DNA from: Actinomycetes bacterium
Lineage (GTDB): Bacteria; Actinomycetota; Acidimicrobiia; Acidimicrobiales; Poriferisodalaceae
Direction: 5' to 3'
Assembly (NCBI GenBank): GCA_024228575.1
Contig: JAAETH010000711.1
Span: 1-37,585, forward strand
DNA length: 37,585 nucleotides
Both the position numbers and the translations under genes were made by a program. How positions within the stretch are numbered: the stretch's first letter is position 1; each line of letters starts with the position of its first letter. The notes beneath the pieces are model-generated. The model had not been told where the DNA came from. It made no database searches and was given only the letters and a program-made list of their open reading frames with translations. Below, piece by piece: positions 27,013 to 35,834 of this stretch.

Positions 27013-29010
27013 CTACTTGGCATGAATGAAACCGGAGCTGAAATCGAAGGCTCCTCCGAAGCCGACGACGACACCTTCGGCGTCGATGAGGACATACCCC
27101 GACCTGTCGGCGAGTACGTCAACCGACGTGATGGGATCGGGATTGGCGTTGGCGCCGAGGCTTCCGTGGAAGACGCTGGTTCCGAAGTTGAAGATGCCTC
27201 CATCGTTGGCGAACATCAGGTATGCGTCACCAGAGGCGAGCGCTCCGATGATCGGGGCTGCGAGCTGGACTCCAGGCAGGATTCCGGGGAGCGAGTTCTT
27301 GAACTCGACGTTGCCGAAGCTGAAGATGCCTCCGTCACCTGCGACGAGCCAGTAGCCGTCACCAGCGAGGTTCGGTACCAGTCCGACCACTGGTGAGTCG
27401 AGCGTCACTCCAGGAAGTACCTGGGGGACCGAGCCGAGGAACGCAGCTGCACCGAATGCGAAGATGCCTCCGTCGCCGGCCACGATGTAGTAGCCGGTGC
27501 CGTCGGGCAGGGCGACCGAATCGACGGCTGGCTGGTCGAGTGTGATCGCGAGCTGGACCATGTCACCGAAGTGCACGGCGTCGCCGCGTGCGATCACTCG
27601 ACCGGCGTCTGTGAAGATCCAGTAGCCCTCGCCTGAGGGTGTGATCGACATCGACACCACCATCTCTCCGGCTGCGATCGCGGCCGGTGCGGGCGCAGGC
27701 CCACTCAGAACCTCGGAGTTCGTGTCGTCGAACACCGGCACACCAGTCCCGACGCCCGCAGCGATTCCCGTCTCGGTCAGGATCCAGTAGCCCGTCTCGG
27801 CAGGGTTCAACTCGACATCGACGACCGGAGCTGGAGCATCGGCGCATGTGAACATGCGGGCACCGCCGGCGTCGCCGGTCCACTCGTGCCACATCTGCAT
27901 CACGGCTGGCCTGCTGCCCAACACGAAGTCATAGGCACCGCCGGAACCGTCACCGACCGGTCCGGTGTATATCACGTCCGGATCCGTGATGATGACCTCG
28001 TGGGGGTTCCCGACCAACGGCCCGGCCACGACGGTCGTGAACGGAAGTCCCTCGGAGAAGTTGCCCAGATCGACGGTTATCTGGTCGGTTGTCTGATCCA
28101 GGGCACACGAGGCCGCCGGGGTCGGGAACATCTGGAGTTCATCCGGTCCGACGGTCACGCGGACACAGTCGCCCTCGGAGTTGAAGCCCATGCGACCCAT
28201 GAACATTCCCCGCTCGCTGACCTCTGTCTGCATGGTCGACGTGGCAGTACCATCACATCCGCCGTCTTCGCTGACGGGCACGACTTCGATGGTCACACCC
28301 TCTCCTGCCGGCCACATCTCGCCGTAGACGGTGCCGAAGGCGGCCTCCCGGTACAGCCCCGGTTCCGAAACAGTCGCCACGTCGACGCTCATGTCTCCGT
28401 CGCCGTCTGTCGCGCTGAGGCCGAACTCCATTCCGTCGGTGACCGAAGGCACAACGGAATCATCATCTATGCCAGCGCACGGACCGGGCTGTGTGAAGTC
28501 GAGGGTGGTAGTTCCCGTGGCCTGCACCCAGCGCTGGATTCCGCTCGTGCCGATCGACACATCACCGTCGCACCCAACCGTCACGTCGGGATCGTCGGGG
28601 TCGACCCAGACGGTAGCCGTGGAGTCACCGAAGGACGTGATCGCGACGTCCTGCAACAGGACCGACGCCGTGCGTCCGCCGGTGTCGGAGACATCGACCG
28701 TCCACCCCGGCATCAGGTGACACGGAACGGTGATGCCGCCTTCGTTGAGGTCGGCAACCGCTACGACGATCTGATCGCAATCAACACCGTCGCCGCTGAA
28801 GTCGATCGTGACCGTTCCCGTGAAGTTGTCGAGCGAGACCCAGCCGCTGTCGATCTCCACCCTGACGTTGGCCCCGTCTGGGCCCGCGCCGGCCGGGGGA
28901 ACACCGACCATCACGATGGCGGCCGCCAACAGCGTCGCTATCAGAGCTACGAACATCCTCCGCGAGGATGTTCGCCAAGTTCCACGATTTGCTCCAGATC
29001 GGCCGTTCAT
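27013..29010 (-). CDS. Secreted protein with C-terminal GYW/DGGIF-type tandem repeats
   Basis: The 665-residue protein starts with a signal peptide: basic residues, then a hydrophobic run (VALIATLLAAAIVMVGV) and likely cleavage after PAGAG near residue 43. Residues about 45-400 are beta-rich and hold paired cysteines, with acidic VxVDPDDPDVTVGCDGD-like strands. Residues about 405-665 contain six repeats of roughly 45 residues: three close copies (YIVAGDGGIFAFG, WLVAGDGGIFSFG, LMFANDGGIFNFG) and three diverged ones (GYWILTETG, GYWIFTDAG, GYVLIDAEG). Such repeats are frequent in Acidimicrobiia exported proteins and probably fold as a propeller. There is no sorting signal or anchor helix. I chose the ATG at 29010 because AGAGGAG lies about 6 bases upstream. 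The function is unknown; a cell-surface or matrix protein is likely. Confidence 0.8.
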   Translation of the reverse strand: MNGRSGANRGTWRTSSRRMFVALIATLLAAAIVMVGVPPAGAGPDGANVRVEIDSGWVSLDNFTGTVTIDFSGDGVDCDQIVVAVADLNEGGITVPCHLMPGWTVDVSDTGGRTASVLLQDVAITSFGDSTATVWVDPDDPDVTVGCDGDVSIGTSGIQRWVQATGTTTLDFTQPGPCAGIDDDSVVPSVTDGMEFGLSATDGDGDMSVDVATVSEPGLYREAAFGTVYGEMWPAGEGVTIEVVPVSEDGGCDGTATSTMQTEVSERGMFMGRMGFNSEGDCVRVTVGPDELQMFPTPAASCALDQTTDQITVDLGNFSEGLPFTTVVAGPLVGNPHEVIITDPDVIYTGPVGDGSGGAYDFVLGSRPAVMQMWHEWTGDAGGARMFTCADAPAPVVDVELNPAETGYWILTETGIAAGVGTGVPVFDDTNSEVLSGPAPAPAAIAAGEMVVSMSITPSGEGYWIFTDAGRVIARGDAVHFGDMVQLAITLDQPAVDSVALPDGTGYYIVAGDGGIFAFGAAAFLGSVPQVLPGVTLDSPVVGLVPNLAGDGYWLVAGDGGIFSFGNVEFKNSLPGILPGVQLAAPIIGALASGDAYLMFANDGGIFNFGTSVFHGSLGANANPDPITSVDVLADRSGYVLIDAEGVVVGFGGAFDFSSGFIHAK
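28950..28974 (-). promoter_or_regulatory. Near-perfect hairpin in signal-peptide codons
   Basis: An 11-bp perfect stem (arms 28950-28960 and 28964-28974) with a 3-base loop lies 36-60 bases after the start codon of the secreted-protein gene. It covers a GGAGG followed at once by an in-frame ATG. It could affect mRNA stability or ribosome passage; no function is proven. Confidence 0.4.
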
Positions 29011-29172
29011 CACAACTCCTCTCGTCTGCGCCGGCAAGGCGTGCCAGCACTCCAATCATCGCCATATGACGTTTCAGTTCGCGCAACATCTGGGTTTCAT
29101 GCGGGTCCTGGACTGCTCGAATTGCCCGACATAGGGTGAGCCGCCAATACCCATTCCTTCGAGGTTCCAGCC

Positions 29173-31668
29173 ATGGCACCGAAGCACCTCAAGCGGGCCC
29201 AGCGGCCATCGAACCAGCGTTCGCGAGAGATCAGCGAGCGGGTCGGTCACCTCCTCGACGACCTCCGAGATGGCGGCGAACGACGGGTCCGCAAGCTCGC
29301 CGCCGAGTACGACAGCTGGAATGGTCCGATCGTGGTCGATTCGGACACGATCGAAAGGGCGCGGGCGACACTCGACCGCGGACTCGTCGACGACATCGAG
29401 GCCGCACACCACAACATCAGGGCCTTCGCGACCGCGCAGCGAGCGACCATTCGACCGCTCTCCACCGAGATCGCTCCTGGCATCGTCGGAGGCCACCACC
29501 TACTGCCGGTGAACGTGGCCGGCTGCTACATCCCGGCCGGTCGGTTCGCCCACATCGCTTCGGCGCTGATGAGTGTCACCACGGCTTCGGTGGCCGGAGT
29601 CGACACCGTGATCGCCACATCCCCGGCACGGCCCGAGCGCGCGGGAGTACACCCCGCGATCCTGGTGGCAGCCGACATGGCCGGTGCCGACATCATCCTC
29701 GGTCTTGGTGGGGTACAGGCCATCGCAGCGCTGGCCCAAGGCCTGTTCACGGGCCGGCCCGCAGACATGATCGTCGGCCCCGGCAACGCCCTGGTCGCCG
29801 AAGCGAAACGTCAGCTCTTCGGCCAGATCGGCATCGATGTCGTCGCCGGACCCACCGAATCGATGATCGCTGCGGACCACACTGCCGATCCGAACACCGT
29901 GGCGATCGACCTGGTAGGCCAGGCCGAACACGGCCCCGACTCGCCGGTCTGGCTCGTCACCACCAGCGAGAAGCTGGCCGCCGAGGTCGCAGAGATCGTG
30001 CCCTGCATCGCAGAAGAGCTGCCCGAGCCGAACCGCACTTCGGCGATGACGGCCTGGGAGAACCACGGCGAGATCGTGGTGGTCGACACCAGAGAAGAGG
30101 CAGCCGAGACGTGTGACCGGTACGCCCCTGAACACCTTCAGGTGCTGGCAGCCGACCTCGACTGGTGGAAGCAGCGGCTGAGCAACTACGGCTCGCTATT
30201 CCTCGGGCCCGAGACCACGGTCACCTTCGGAGACAAGAGCGCCGGCCCCAATCACATCCTGCCCACCGGGCGGGCCTCCCGCTACACCGGCGGACTCAAT
30301 GTTCTGACCTTCCTGCGCACCCCGACCTGGCAGCAGATGAGCGCGGATGCCGCTGCCCGGCAGGGTGCATTGTCCGGGCGGATCTCGCGGTTCGAAGGTA
30401 TGGAGGGCCACGCCCGCTCCGCCGACGCCCGTGTCGATATCGGTGCCCAACCCGAAGGCGAGCTGCCACACCTACATCTCGACCTCACTTCACAGGAACC
30501 ACTCCCTCAGGCCGCCATAGATCGGGCCAACGAACTGATGCGGAGCGGCCAGCTGTTCCGTTATGGCGAGAGTTGCGACGGGGGAACCGACGCAGCGCTC
30601 CTCGAGGAGGAGTTCGCCGCGCTGGTCGGGCGCCGATATTGTGTCGCTTTCAACAGCTGCGGAGCATCGATGGCCGCAGCGCTGATGGCGGCAGGAGTGC
30701 AGCGCGACGAGCCCGTCCTGATGAACACCTTCACGCTCGCCCCGGTACCAGGGGCGATCGCCCACGCCGGCGCCGAGCCCGTATTTGTCGGCATCACGCC
30801 CGATTATCACATCGACCTGGAAGACCTTCGGCTGGCCGCTGAGCGCACTGACGCCCGCTGGCTCTTGTTGTCGTACATGCGCGGCCACATACCAGACCTC
30901 GATGTTGTGATGCAGGTCTGCGACGCACTCGGCATCACCGTCATCGAGGACTGCGCCCACAGCATGGGTGCGGGCTGGCGCGGGCGCGCCACCGGGACGT
31001 TCGGACTCGCTGGCTGCTTCAGCACGCAGAGCTTCAAACACGTCAACTCTGGCGAGGGCGGATTGCTGGTCACCGACGACGATGACGTCGCGGCGCGTGC
31101 GGTGCTGCTGTCGGGTTCCTACATGCTCTACGGTCAACACGGAGCAACACCCGATGCCAGCGTGTTCGAGCACCACCGCCTCACAACACCAAACCTCTCC
31201 ATGCGAATGTCGGCCCTGGCCGCTGCACTGGTTCGCCCTCAACTGGCAGAACTTGCCGATCGCGCCCGACGGTGGAACGAGCGTTATGTCGAACTCGCCG
31301 GCCTGCTCGATGCGGACCCTCGCATCACGGTTCCCACCCGTCACCGCGATGAACACTACGTGGCGTCGTCGATCCAGTTCTCCGTCGACAGTTCGCAGAT
31401 GGCCGACTGGATCGACATCGCTGGATCTCACGGCGTTCACGTGAAGTGGTTCGGCAGGGGCGAACCGGTGGGCTTCACGAGCAACTTCGATCACTGGCGT
31501 TTTGCCGCCGAACAGACCGTTCAGCGACAGGGTCTGCAGCGAACGCAGCACGTGCTCAGCGGTCTCTGCGACATGCGTATTCCATTGGCCATGACCCGGT
31601 CCGATGCAGCCGATATCGCAAGCATCATCCGCGGCGCCCTCGATCTGACCGAGACGGCGAGTCGATGA
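29173..31668 (+). CDS. Fusion: histidinol-dehydrogenase-like (HpsN-like) oxidoreductase + DegT/DnrJ aminotransferase
   Basis: The 831-residue protein contains two complete enzymes. Residues 1-430 are HisD-like, closest in style to sulfopropanediol dehydrogenase HpsN (LPVNVAGCYIPAGRFAHIASA; NVLTFLRTPTWQQ). Catalytic Glu320-His321 (YAPEHLQ) and the zinc ligands Gln250, His253 (GQAEHG), Asp354 (GDKSAGPNH) and His413 (EGH) are all present. Residues about 440-825 are a DegT-family aminotransferase with PLP Lys622 (STQSFKHVNSGEGG), VIEDCAHSMGA and NLSMRMSALAAA. It would oxidise an alcohol with NAD, and the second half would aminate or deaminate a carbonyl compound. It is probably not histidine biosynthesis, since no his genes are near. 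The ATG at 29173 has GAGG about 9 bases upstream. Its stop overlaps the MttB-family start (ATGA). Confidence 0.88.
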   Translation: MAPKHLKRAQRPSNQRSREISERVGHLLDDLRDGGERRVRKLAAEYDSWNGPIVVDSDTIERARATLDRGLVDDIEAAHHNIRAFATAQRATIRPLSTEIAPGIVGGHHLLPVNVAGCYIPAGRFAHIASALMSVTTASVAGVDTVIATSPARPERAGVHPAILVAADMAGADIILGLGGVQAIAALAQGLFTGRPADMIVGPGNALVAEAKRQLFGQIGIDVVAGPTESMIAADHTADPNTVAIDLVGQAEHGPDSPVWLVTTSEKLAAEVAEIVPCIAEELPEPNRTSAMTAWENHGEIVVVDTREEAAETCDRYAPEHLQVLAADLDWWKQRLSNYGSLFLGPETTVTFGDKSAGPNHILPTGRASRYTGGLNVLTFLRTPTWQQMSADAAARQGALSGRISRFEGMEGHARSADARVDIGAQPEGELPHLHLDLTSQEPLPQAAIDRANELMRSGQLFRYGESCDGGTDAALLEEEFAALVGRRYCVAFNSCGASMAAALMAAGVQRDEPVLMNTFTLAPVPGAIAHAGAEPVFVGITPDYHIDLEDLRLAAERTDARWLLLSYMRGHIPDLDVVMQVCDALGITVIEDCAHSMGAGWRGRATGTFGLAGCFSTQSFKHVNSGEGGLLVTDDDDVAARAVLLSGSYMLYGQHGATPDASVFEHHRLTTPNLSMRMSALAAALVRPQLAELADRARRWNERYVELAGLLDADPRITVPTRHRDEHYVASSIQFSVDSSQMADWIDIAGSHGVHVKWFGRGEPVGFTSNFDHWRFAAEQTVQRQGLQRTQHVLSGLCDMRIPLAMTRSDAADIASIIRGALDLTETASR

Positions 31669-33188
31669 ACAGGCGGGGGAGGGCACGCGAATCGAAGAGG
31701 CAACAGCGACTGGCGGGCGGGCGGGCAGCACATCCGCCGATCGGCCCGGGTTTGACCGGCGGCACCTACCGGCCATTGTCTTGCGACGACGTCGATCGCC
31801 TGCACGACGCTGCGTTGACCGTTCTCGAGGACCTGGGAATGGCCGACGCTCCCCAGTTCCTTGTCGAATCGGCCACCGCCAGGGGAGCGGTTCACGGCTC
31901 CGATGGGCGCCTCCGCTTCCCCCGTTCCCTGGTGGGCGAGATCATAGAAGGGGCGGCCCGGCGATTCGTGCTGTACGGCCGCAGGAGTCATCACGATCTG
32001 GAGATATCGGGTCAGCGGGTGCACTACGGCACCGGTGGAGCCGCGATCAGCATCCTCGAAATCGGTACGACCAATTTCCGCCCATCGTTGCTCACCGATC
32101 TCTACGACTTCGCTCGTGTCGCCGACCAGCTGCCCAACGTGCATTGGTTCACACGCTGCCTCATCGCCACGGATCTTCCCGACCCGCTCGATCTCGACAT
32201 CAACACGGCATACGCGCTCGTGGCCGGGACCACCAAACACGTCGGAACCGCCATCACCGTCCCCGAGAACGTGACGCCGGTGATCGAGCTGTTCGACCTC
32301 GCTGCCGGCGGTACGGGGGCTTTCGCCGAACGGCCATTCTGCAAGCTGCACTCGAGCCCGATAGTGCCGCCGCTGCGATATGGCGGGGACGCCTGCGACA
32401 CGTTGCGTGAAGCGGTTCGTCAAGGCATGCCGATCACCGCCATCACCGCAGGCCAGGCCGGAGCCACGAGCCCTGCGTCGCTGGCCGGCACCCTCGTTCA
32501 GACCCATGCCGAGACGCTCGCTGCACTGATACTGGTCAATCTCATCGAGCCCGGTCACCCGATGATCTTCAGCAACTGGCCATTCGTATCCGATCTGCGA
32601 ACCGGTTCGATGGTCGGCGGGTCCCCCGAGAATGCGGTCCTCAACGCAGCCGCTGGCCAGCTGGCAGCCCACCTGGGGCTCCCCAGCGGTGTGGCGGCAG
32701 GAATGGCCGACTCGAAGCTCCCCGACGTCCAGGCCGGATACGAGAAGGGGGTCACCACAACACTGGCCGGTCTCGCCGGCGCCAACCTCATCTACGAGTC
32801 GGCCGGCATGTTGGCGAGCCTCCTGGCAGCATCACTCGAGCAGTTCGTCATCGACGACGAGCTGCTCGGCACAGCGCTGCGAACCATCCGGGGGATAGAG
32901 GTCACCGACGAGACGATCGGTCTCGAGGCGATCTCCGAAGCCGTCCTGGGCCCTGGGCACTACCTCGGCTCGGCCCAGACCCTGGCACTGATGGAGACCG
33001 AGTATCTGTACCCGGCACTGGGCGACCGGAGGACGCCAGACGAGTGGACCAGGAGCGGATCTCACGACGCTCGCCATGTTGCTGGTGAACACATCGACGA
33101 GCTGCTGGCCAATCCCGCCGAACACCTCGACCCCGACAACGACGCCGCAATTCGCGAACGCTTCGACATCCGGCTTGCTCACTTGTGA
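31665..33188 (+). CDS. MttB-family (trimethylamine methyltransferase-like) protein, non-pyrrolysine
   Basis: This 507-residue protein belongs to the MttB/COG5598 superfamily, which moves a methyl group from a quaternary or tertiary amine to a corrinoid protein. Typical segments are YRPLSCDDVDRLHDAALTVLEDLG near the N-terminus, HYGTGGAAISILE, FARVADQLPNVHWFTR, and the barrel core KLPDVQAGYEKGVTTTLAGLAGANLIYESAGML. The frame runs through the pyrrolysine region without a TAG, so it belongs with the non-Pyl members (glycine betaine, proline betaine, carnitine types). No corrinoid protein gene is in the window. The ATG at 31665 overlaps the previous stop (ATGA) and its stop overlaps the next ORF's GTG (GTGA). 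A quaternary amine or betaine substrate is inferred. Confidence 0.85.
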   Translation: MNRRGRARESKRQQRLAGGRAAHPPIGPGLTGGTYRPLSCDDVDRLHDAALTVLEDLGMADAPQFLVESATARGAVHGSDGRLRFPRSLVGEIIEGAARRFVLYGRRSHHDLEISGQRVHYGTGGAAISILEIGTTNFRPSLLTDLYDFARVADQLPNVHWFTRCLIATDLPDPLDLDINTAYALVAGTTKHVGTAITVPENVTPVIELFDLAAGGTGAFAERPFCKLHSSPIVPPLRYGGDACDTLREAVRQGMPITAITAGQAGATSPASLAGTLVQTHAETLAALILVNLIEPGHPMIFSNWPFVSDLRTGSMVGGSPENAVLNAAAGQLAAHLGLPSGVAAGMADSKLPDVQAGYEKGVTTTLAGLAGANLIYESAGMLASLLAASLEQFVIDDELLGTALRTIRGIEVTDETIGLEAISEAVLGPGHYLGSAQTLALMETEYLYPALGDRRTPDEWTRSGSHDARHVAGEHIDELLANPAEHLDPDNDAAIRERFDIRLAHL

Positions 33189-33391
33189 GCGAAGACCCCC
33201 GAACGCTCGGACTCGCTGTCGATCCCGGGAGCGATCAGCCGTTGTATCGACAGCTCCGGGCCGCGATCATCGAATCGATCGCCGAAGACCGCCTGTCACC
33301 GGGCGAAGAGGCGCCTTCTTCGCGGGCGTTGGCACAGTCGCTCGGAGTCAGCCGCACAAACCCCGTCACTGTCCAAGGAGTACCGAGTTGA
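33185..33391 (+). pseudogene. Truncated GntR/MocR-type winged-helix ORF (68 aa)
   Basis: The ORF encodes the first part of a GntR-type DNA-binding domain: DQPLYRQLRAAIIESIAEDRLSPGE, then PSSRALAQSLGVSR. In complete proteins this is followed by NTVVxAYxxLxAEG (recognition helix and wing) and a ligand or aminotransferase-like domain. Here similarity stops after VSR and the frame ends 10 codons later. The start (GTG) overlaps the MttB-family stop (GTGA) and its stop overlaps the next start (TTGA). An internal deletion that removed most of a MocR/PdxR-like regulator is the simplest reading; a functional mini-protein is possible but lacks the recognition helix. Confidence is in the homology, less in the broken state. 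Confidence 0.6.
33375..33380 (+). promoter_or_regulatory. Ribosome binding site supporting a TTG start
   Basis: AAGGAG lies 7 bases before the TTG at 33388, inside the truncated GntR ORF. It is the strongest such site nearby and fixes the start of the flavoprotein gene. Confidence 0.65.
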
Positions 33392-35811
33392 GCGATCTTC
33401 CATCACGCACCCGCGTCGTCGTCATCGGTGGCGGCGTCGGAGGCGCCAGCGCCTTCTACCACCTGACCACCCACGGCGGCTGGTCCGATGTGGTGCTCGT
33501 CGAACGCGACGAACTCGCGTCGGGATCGACGTGGCACGCGGCAGGCCAGGTCACACAGTTCGGAGCTGTGCAGACCATGGTCGGGCTCAAGAAGCACTCC
33601 GTCGAGCTGTATACCAGGCTCGCTGCCGATCCCGAATCGCCCATCACGTACCACCGCGATGATGGCGGGATTCGCCTCGGCTACGACCAGTCCGATCTCG
33701 ACGGGTACAGGCACTTCGTCGGCATGGCCAAGGGCATGGGCGTCGACTTCGAGGTGCTCGGCCCCTCGGAGATGGCTGCATCTCATCCCCTGCTCGATGT
33801 CACCGGCCTGTCTTGTGGGCTCTGGGATCCTGTCGACGGCGACATCGATCCGACCGGACTGGTCAACGGTCTGTGCAGGGCGGGTCGCCTCAACGGCGGC
33901 AAGGTGTTTCGTCATACCAGCGTCAACGGCCTCGATCCGATCGGTGACGGCTGGCTGGTGCGCACCAACCGGGGCGACATCGAGTGCGAGGTGTTCGTGA
34001 ACGCCGCCGGTTATCGCGTCCACCAGGTGGGGGAGTTCTACGGCCTCGAGTCGGCGGTGTCGTCGATGGAGCACCAGTTCTTCGTCACCGAAGAGATCCC
34101 CGAAATCGCCGCGCTCGACCGGCGTGTCCCACTGATCCGAGACCCGGGCGATGACTTCTACAGCCGCCAGGAACACAACGGTCTGCTGGTCGGCATATAC
34201 GAACAGGGCTGCAAGACGTGGGGGCGTGAACACATCCCCGAGGACTTTGCAGGCAAACTCGAGCCACCCGATCTCGATCGGTTGATCAACAACATGGAGC
34301 GGGTGATGGAACGTTTGCCCGTGCTCCAGACCGCCGGCGTCGCCTCGGTGGTCAACGGTCCGATCACCTATTCCGGCGACGGGGTTCCCCTGGTCGGCAA
34401 ACTCCCCGGTGTGCCCAACGGCTACGCGATGTTGGGTATCCGCGCCGGAATCGGTGAGGCTGGAGGGCTGGGCAAGGTCCTGGCCGAGATCATCGTCGAT
34501 GGCGAGTCCGAATGGGACACGTGGGTGCTCGACCCGAGGCGGTTCACCCAGTACGCGGGCGAGGCCTACACGTCGGCCAAAGCCGTCGAGGAGTATCAGC
34601 GCGAGTTCATCTTCCACCGGCCAGACGAATACCGCCCCGCCGGGCGTTTGGCGAAGTGCACGCCGTTGTACGACACCTTGGCCTCCGCCGGCGCAGAGTT
34701 CGGCTCCCTCAACGGTTGGGAGCGCGTGCTCTACTTCCACCCGCCAGAGGGCAACTTCGAACACGTGCCAGCCTTCCGGTTCTCGACCTTCCACGACCAG
34801 ATCGGTGCCGAAGCCAGGGCCGTGCGCAACAACGTAGGCATCGTCGAGATCTCCGGCTTCACCCGCTACCTGGTCGAGGGCGAGGGTGCGATCGAGTGGT
34901 TCGACCGGCTCAACGCGGGGCGGATGCCCGCAGTAGGCCGCACCGGCTTGGCCTATGTCAGCGACGAGAAGGGGCGGTTCCGCTCCGAGTTCACGGTCAC
35001 GCGGCTCGGTGACGATCGGTTCTGGCTCCTCAGCGCTGCAGCCGCCGAATGGCACGACATCGACCTGTTGAACGAGGCAAACCCGCCCGGGACTGTGACC
35101 ATCACCAACCTCGGCGACACACACAATGCGCTGATGGTGGCCGGGCCGCGTTCTCGCGACGTGCTGGCAGCCGTCACGGACCATCCCCTCGACAACACCT
35201 CCTTTCCCTGGTTGGCGACGCGTTCATTCGACATCGCCGGCGTAGCGGTCCAGGCCCTACGGGTCAGCTTCACCGGCGAACTCGGCTGGGAGCTGCACTT
35301 CGCGATGGAGGGTTCACTCACCGTCTACGAGGCCCTCTGGGATGCGGGCCGGCCGCTCGGAATGATCGGTTTCGGCCTGCTCGCCACCGAGTCGATGCGG
35401 ATCGAGAAGAACTACCGCGGCTGGAAGACCGATCTCCACACCGAGTACACGGTCTTGGAAGCGGGCCTCGAACGGTTTGTCGACCTGGACAAGGATTTCC
35501 GCGGCCGCGACGCGATCGTTGCCAGACACGAGGCGGGCGACAGACGCCGCTTCGTGGTGATGGAGGTCGACAACACCGAGGCATCGGCCCACGGCGGCGA
35601 CCCGATCTGGGCGGACGACGAGCTCGTCGGCGTGATCAGCAGTGGCGCCTACGGCTACACATTGGAGGCCAACATCGCCATGGGCTACGTCGACCCCCAA
35701 TTCGCGAATCCCGGCACCGCGCTCGCCATCGACATCATCGGAATACGCTCGTCTTGCATCGTACGATCCGAGCCGATGTTCGATCCCGACCACAAACGGC
35801 CCCAAGCCTGA
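33388..35811 (+). CDS. Dimethylglycine/sarcosine dehydrogenase-like flavoprotein with GcvT domain
   Basis: The 807-residue protein has an N-terminal DAO-type FAD domain (VVVIGGGVGGASAFYHL, then VLVERDELASGSTWHAAGQ; His50 is where DMGDH-type enzymes bind FAD covalently). A middle FAO_M domain follows, and then a GcvT/aminomethyltransferase half (about 420-800: SGFTRYLVEGEGAIEWFDRL; RFRSEFTVTRLGDDRFWLLS; VSFTGELGWELHF; ESMRIEKNYRGWKTDLHTEYTVLEAGL). Such enzymes oxidise an N-methyl group and pass the formaldehyde unit to tetrahydrofolate. The start is TTG 33388, preceded by AAGGAG; the longer upstream frame lies inside the MttB-family gene. It works naturally after a methyltransferase in breaking down an N-methylated compound. 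The C-terminal IGIRSSCIVRSEPMFDPDHKRP is complete. Confidence 0.9.
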   Translation: MSDLPSRTRVVVIGGGVGGASAFYHLTTHGGWSDVVLVERDELASGSTWHAAGQVTQFGAVQTMVGLKKHSVELYTRLAADPESPITYHRDDGGIRLGYDQSDLDGYRHFVGMAKGMGVDFEVLGPSEMAASHPLLDVTGLSCGLWDPVDGDIDPTGLVNGLCRAGRLNGGKVFRHTSVNGLDPIGDGWLVRTNRGDIECEVFVNAAGYRVHQVGEFYGLESAVSSMEHQFFVTEEIPEIAALDRRVPLIRDPGDDFYSRQEHNGLLVGIYEQGCKTWGREHIPEDFAGKLEPPDLDRLINNMERVMERLPVLQTAGVASVVNGPITYSGDGVPLVGKLPGVPNGYAMLGIRAGIGEAGGLGKVLAEIIVDGESEWDTWVLDPRRFTQYAGEAYTSAKAVEEYQREFIFHRPDEYRPAGRLAKCTPLYDTLASAGAEFGSLNGWERVLYFHPPEGNFEHVPAFRFSTFHDQIGAEARAVRNNVGIVEISGFTRYLVEGEGAIEWFDRLNAGRMPAVGRTGLAYVSDEKGRFRSEFTVTRLGDDRFWLLSAAAAEWHDIDLLNEANPPGTVTITNLGDTHNALMVAGPRSRDVLAAVTDHPLDNTSFPWLATRSFDIAGVAVQALRVSFTGELGWELHFAMEGSLTVYEALWDAGRPLGMIGFGLLATESMRIEKNYRGWKTDLHTEYTVLEAGLERFVDLDKDFRGRDAIVARHEAGDRRRFVVMEVDNTEASAHGGDPIWADDELVGVISSGAYGYTLEANIAMGYVDPQFANPGTALAIDIIGIRSSCIVRSEPMFDPDHKRPQA

Positions 35812-35834
35812 TCTCTGAGACTGGACCCCAACCC

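Noticed and set aside
27886-29139. Plus-strand frame of 417 codons opposite the secreted protein
   Set aside because: The minus strand has a good ribosome site, signal peptide and repeats; the plus frame has none.
31665-33188. Pyrrolysine-containing methyltransferase
   Set aside because: No in-frame TAG occurs in the gene, so it is a non-Pyl member of the family.
33076-33387. Apparent N-terminal extension of the flavoprotein
   Set aside because: It overlaps the MttB-family gene and the GntR fragment; the TTG at 33388 has a clear AAGGAG and FAD homology follows at once.
35049-35834. Apparent N-terminal extension of the threonine synthase-like protein
   Set aside because: It runs inside the GcvT domain of the flavoprotein in a different frame and reads as an arginine-rich shadow.
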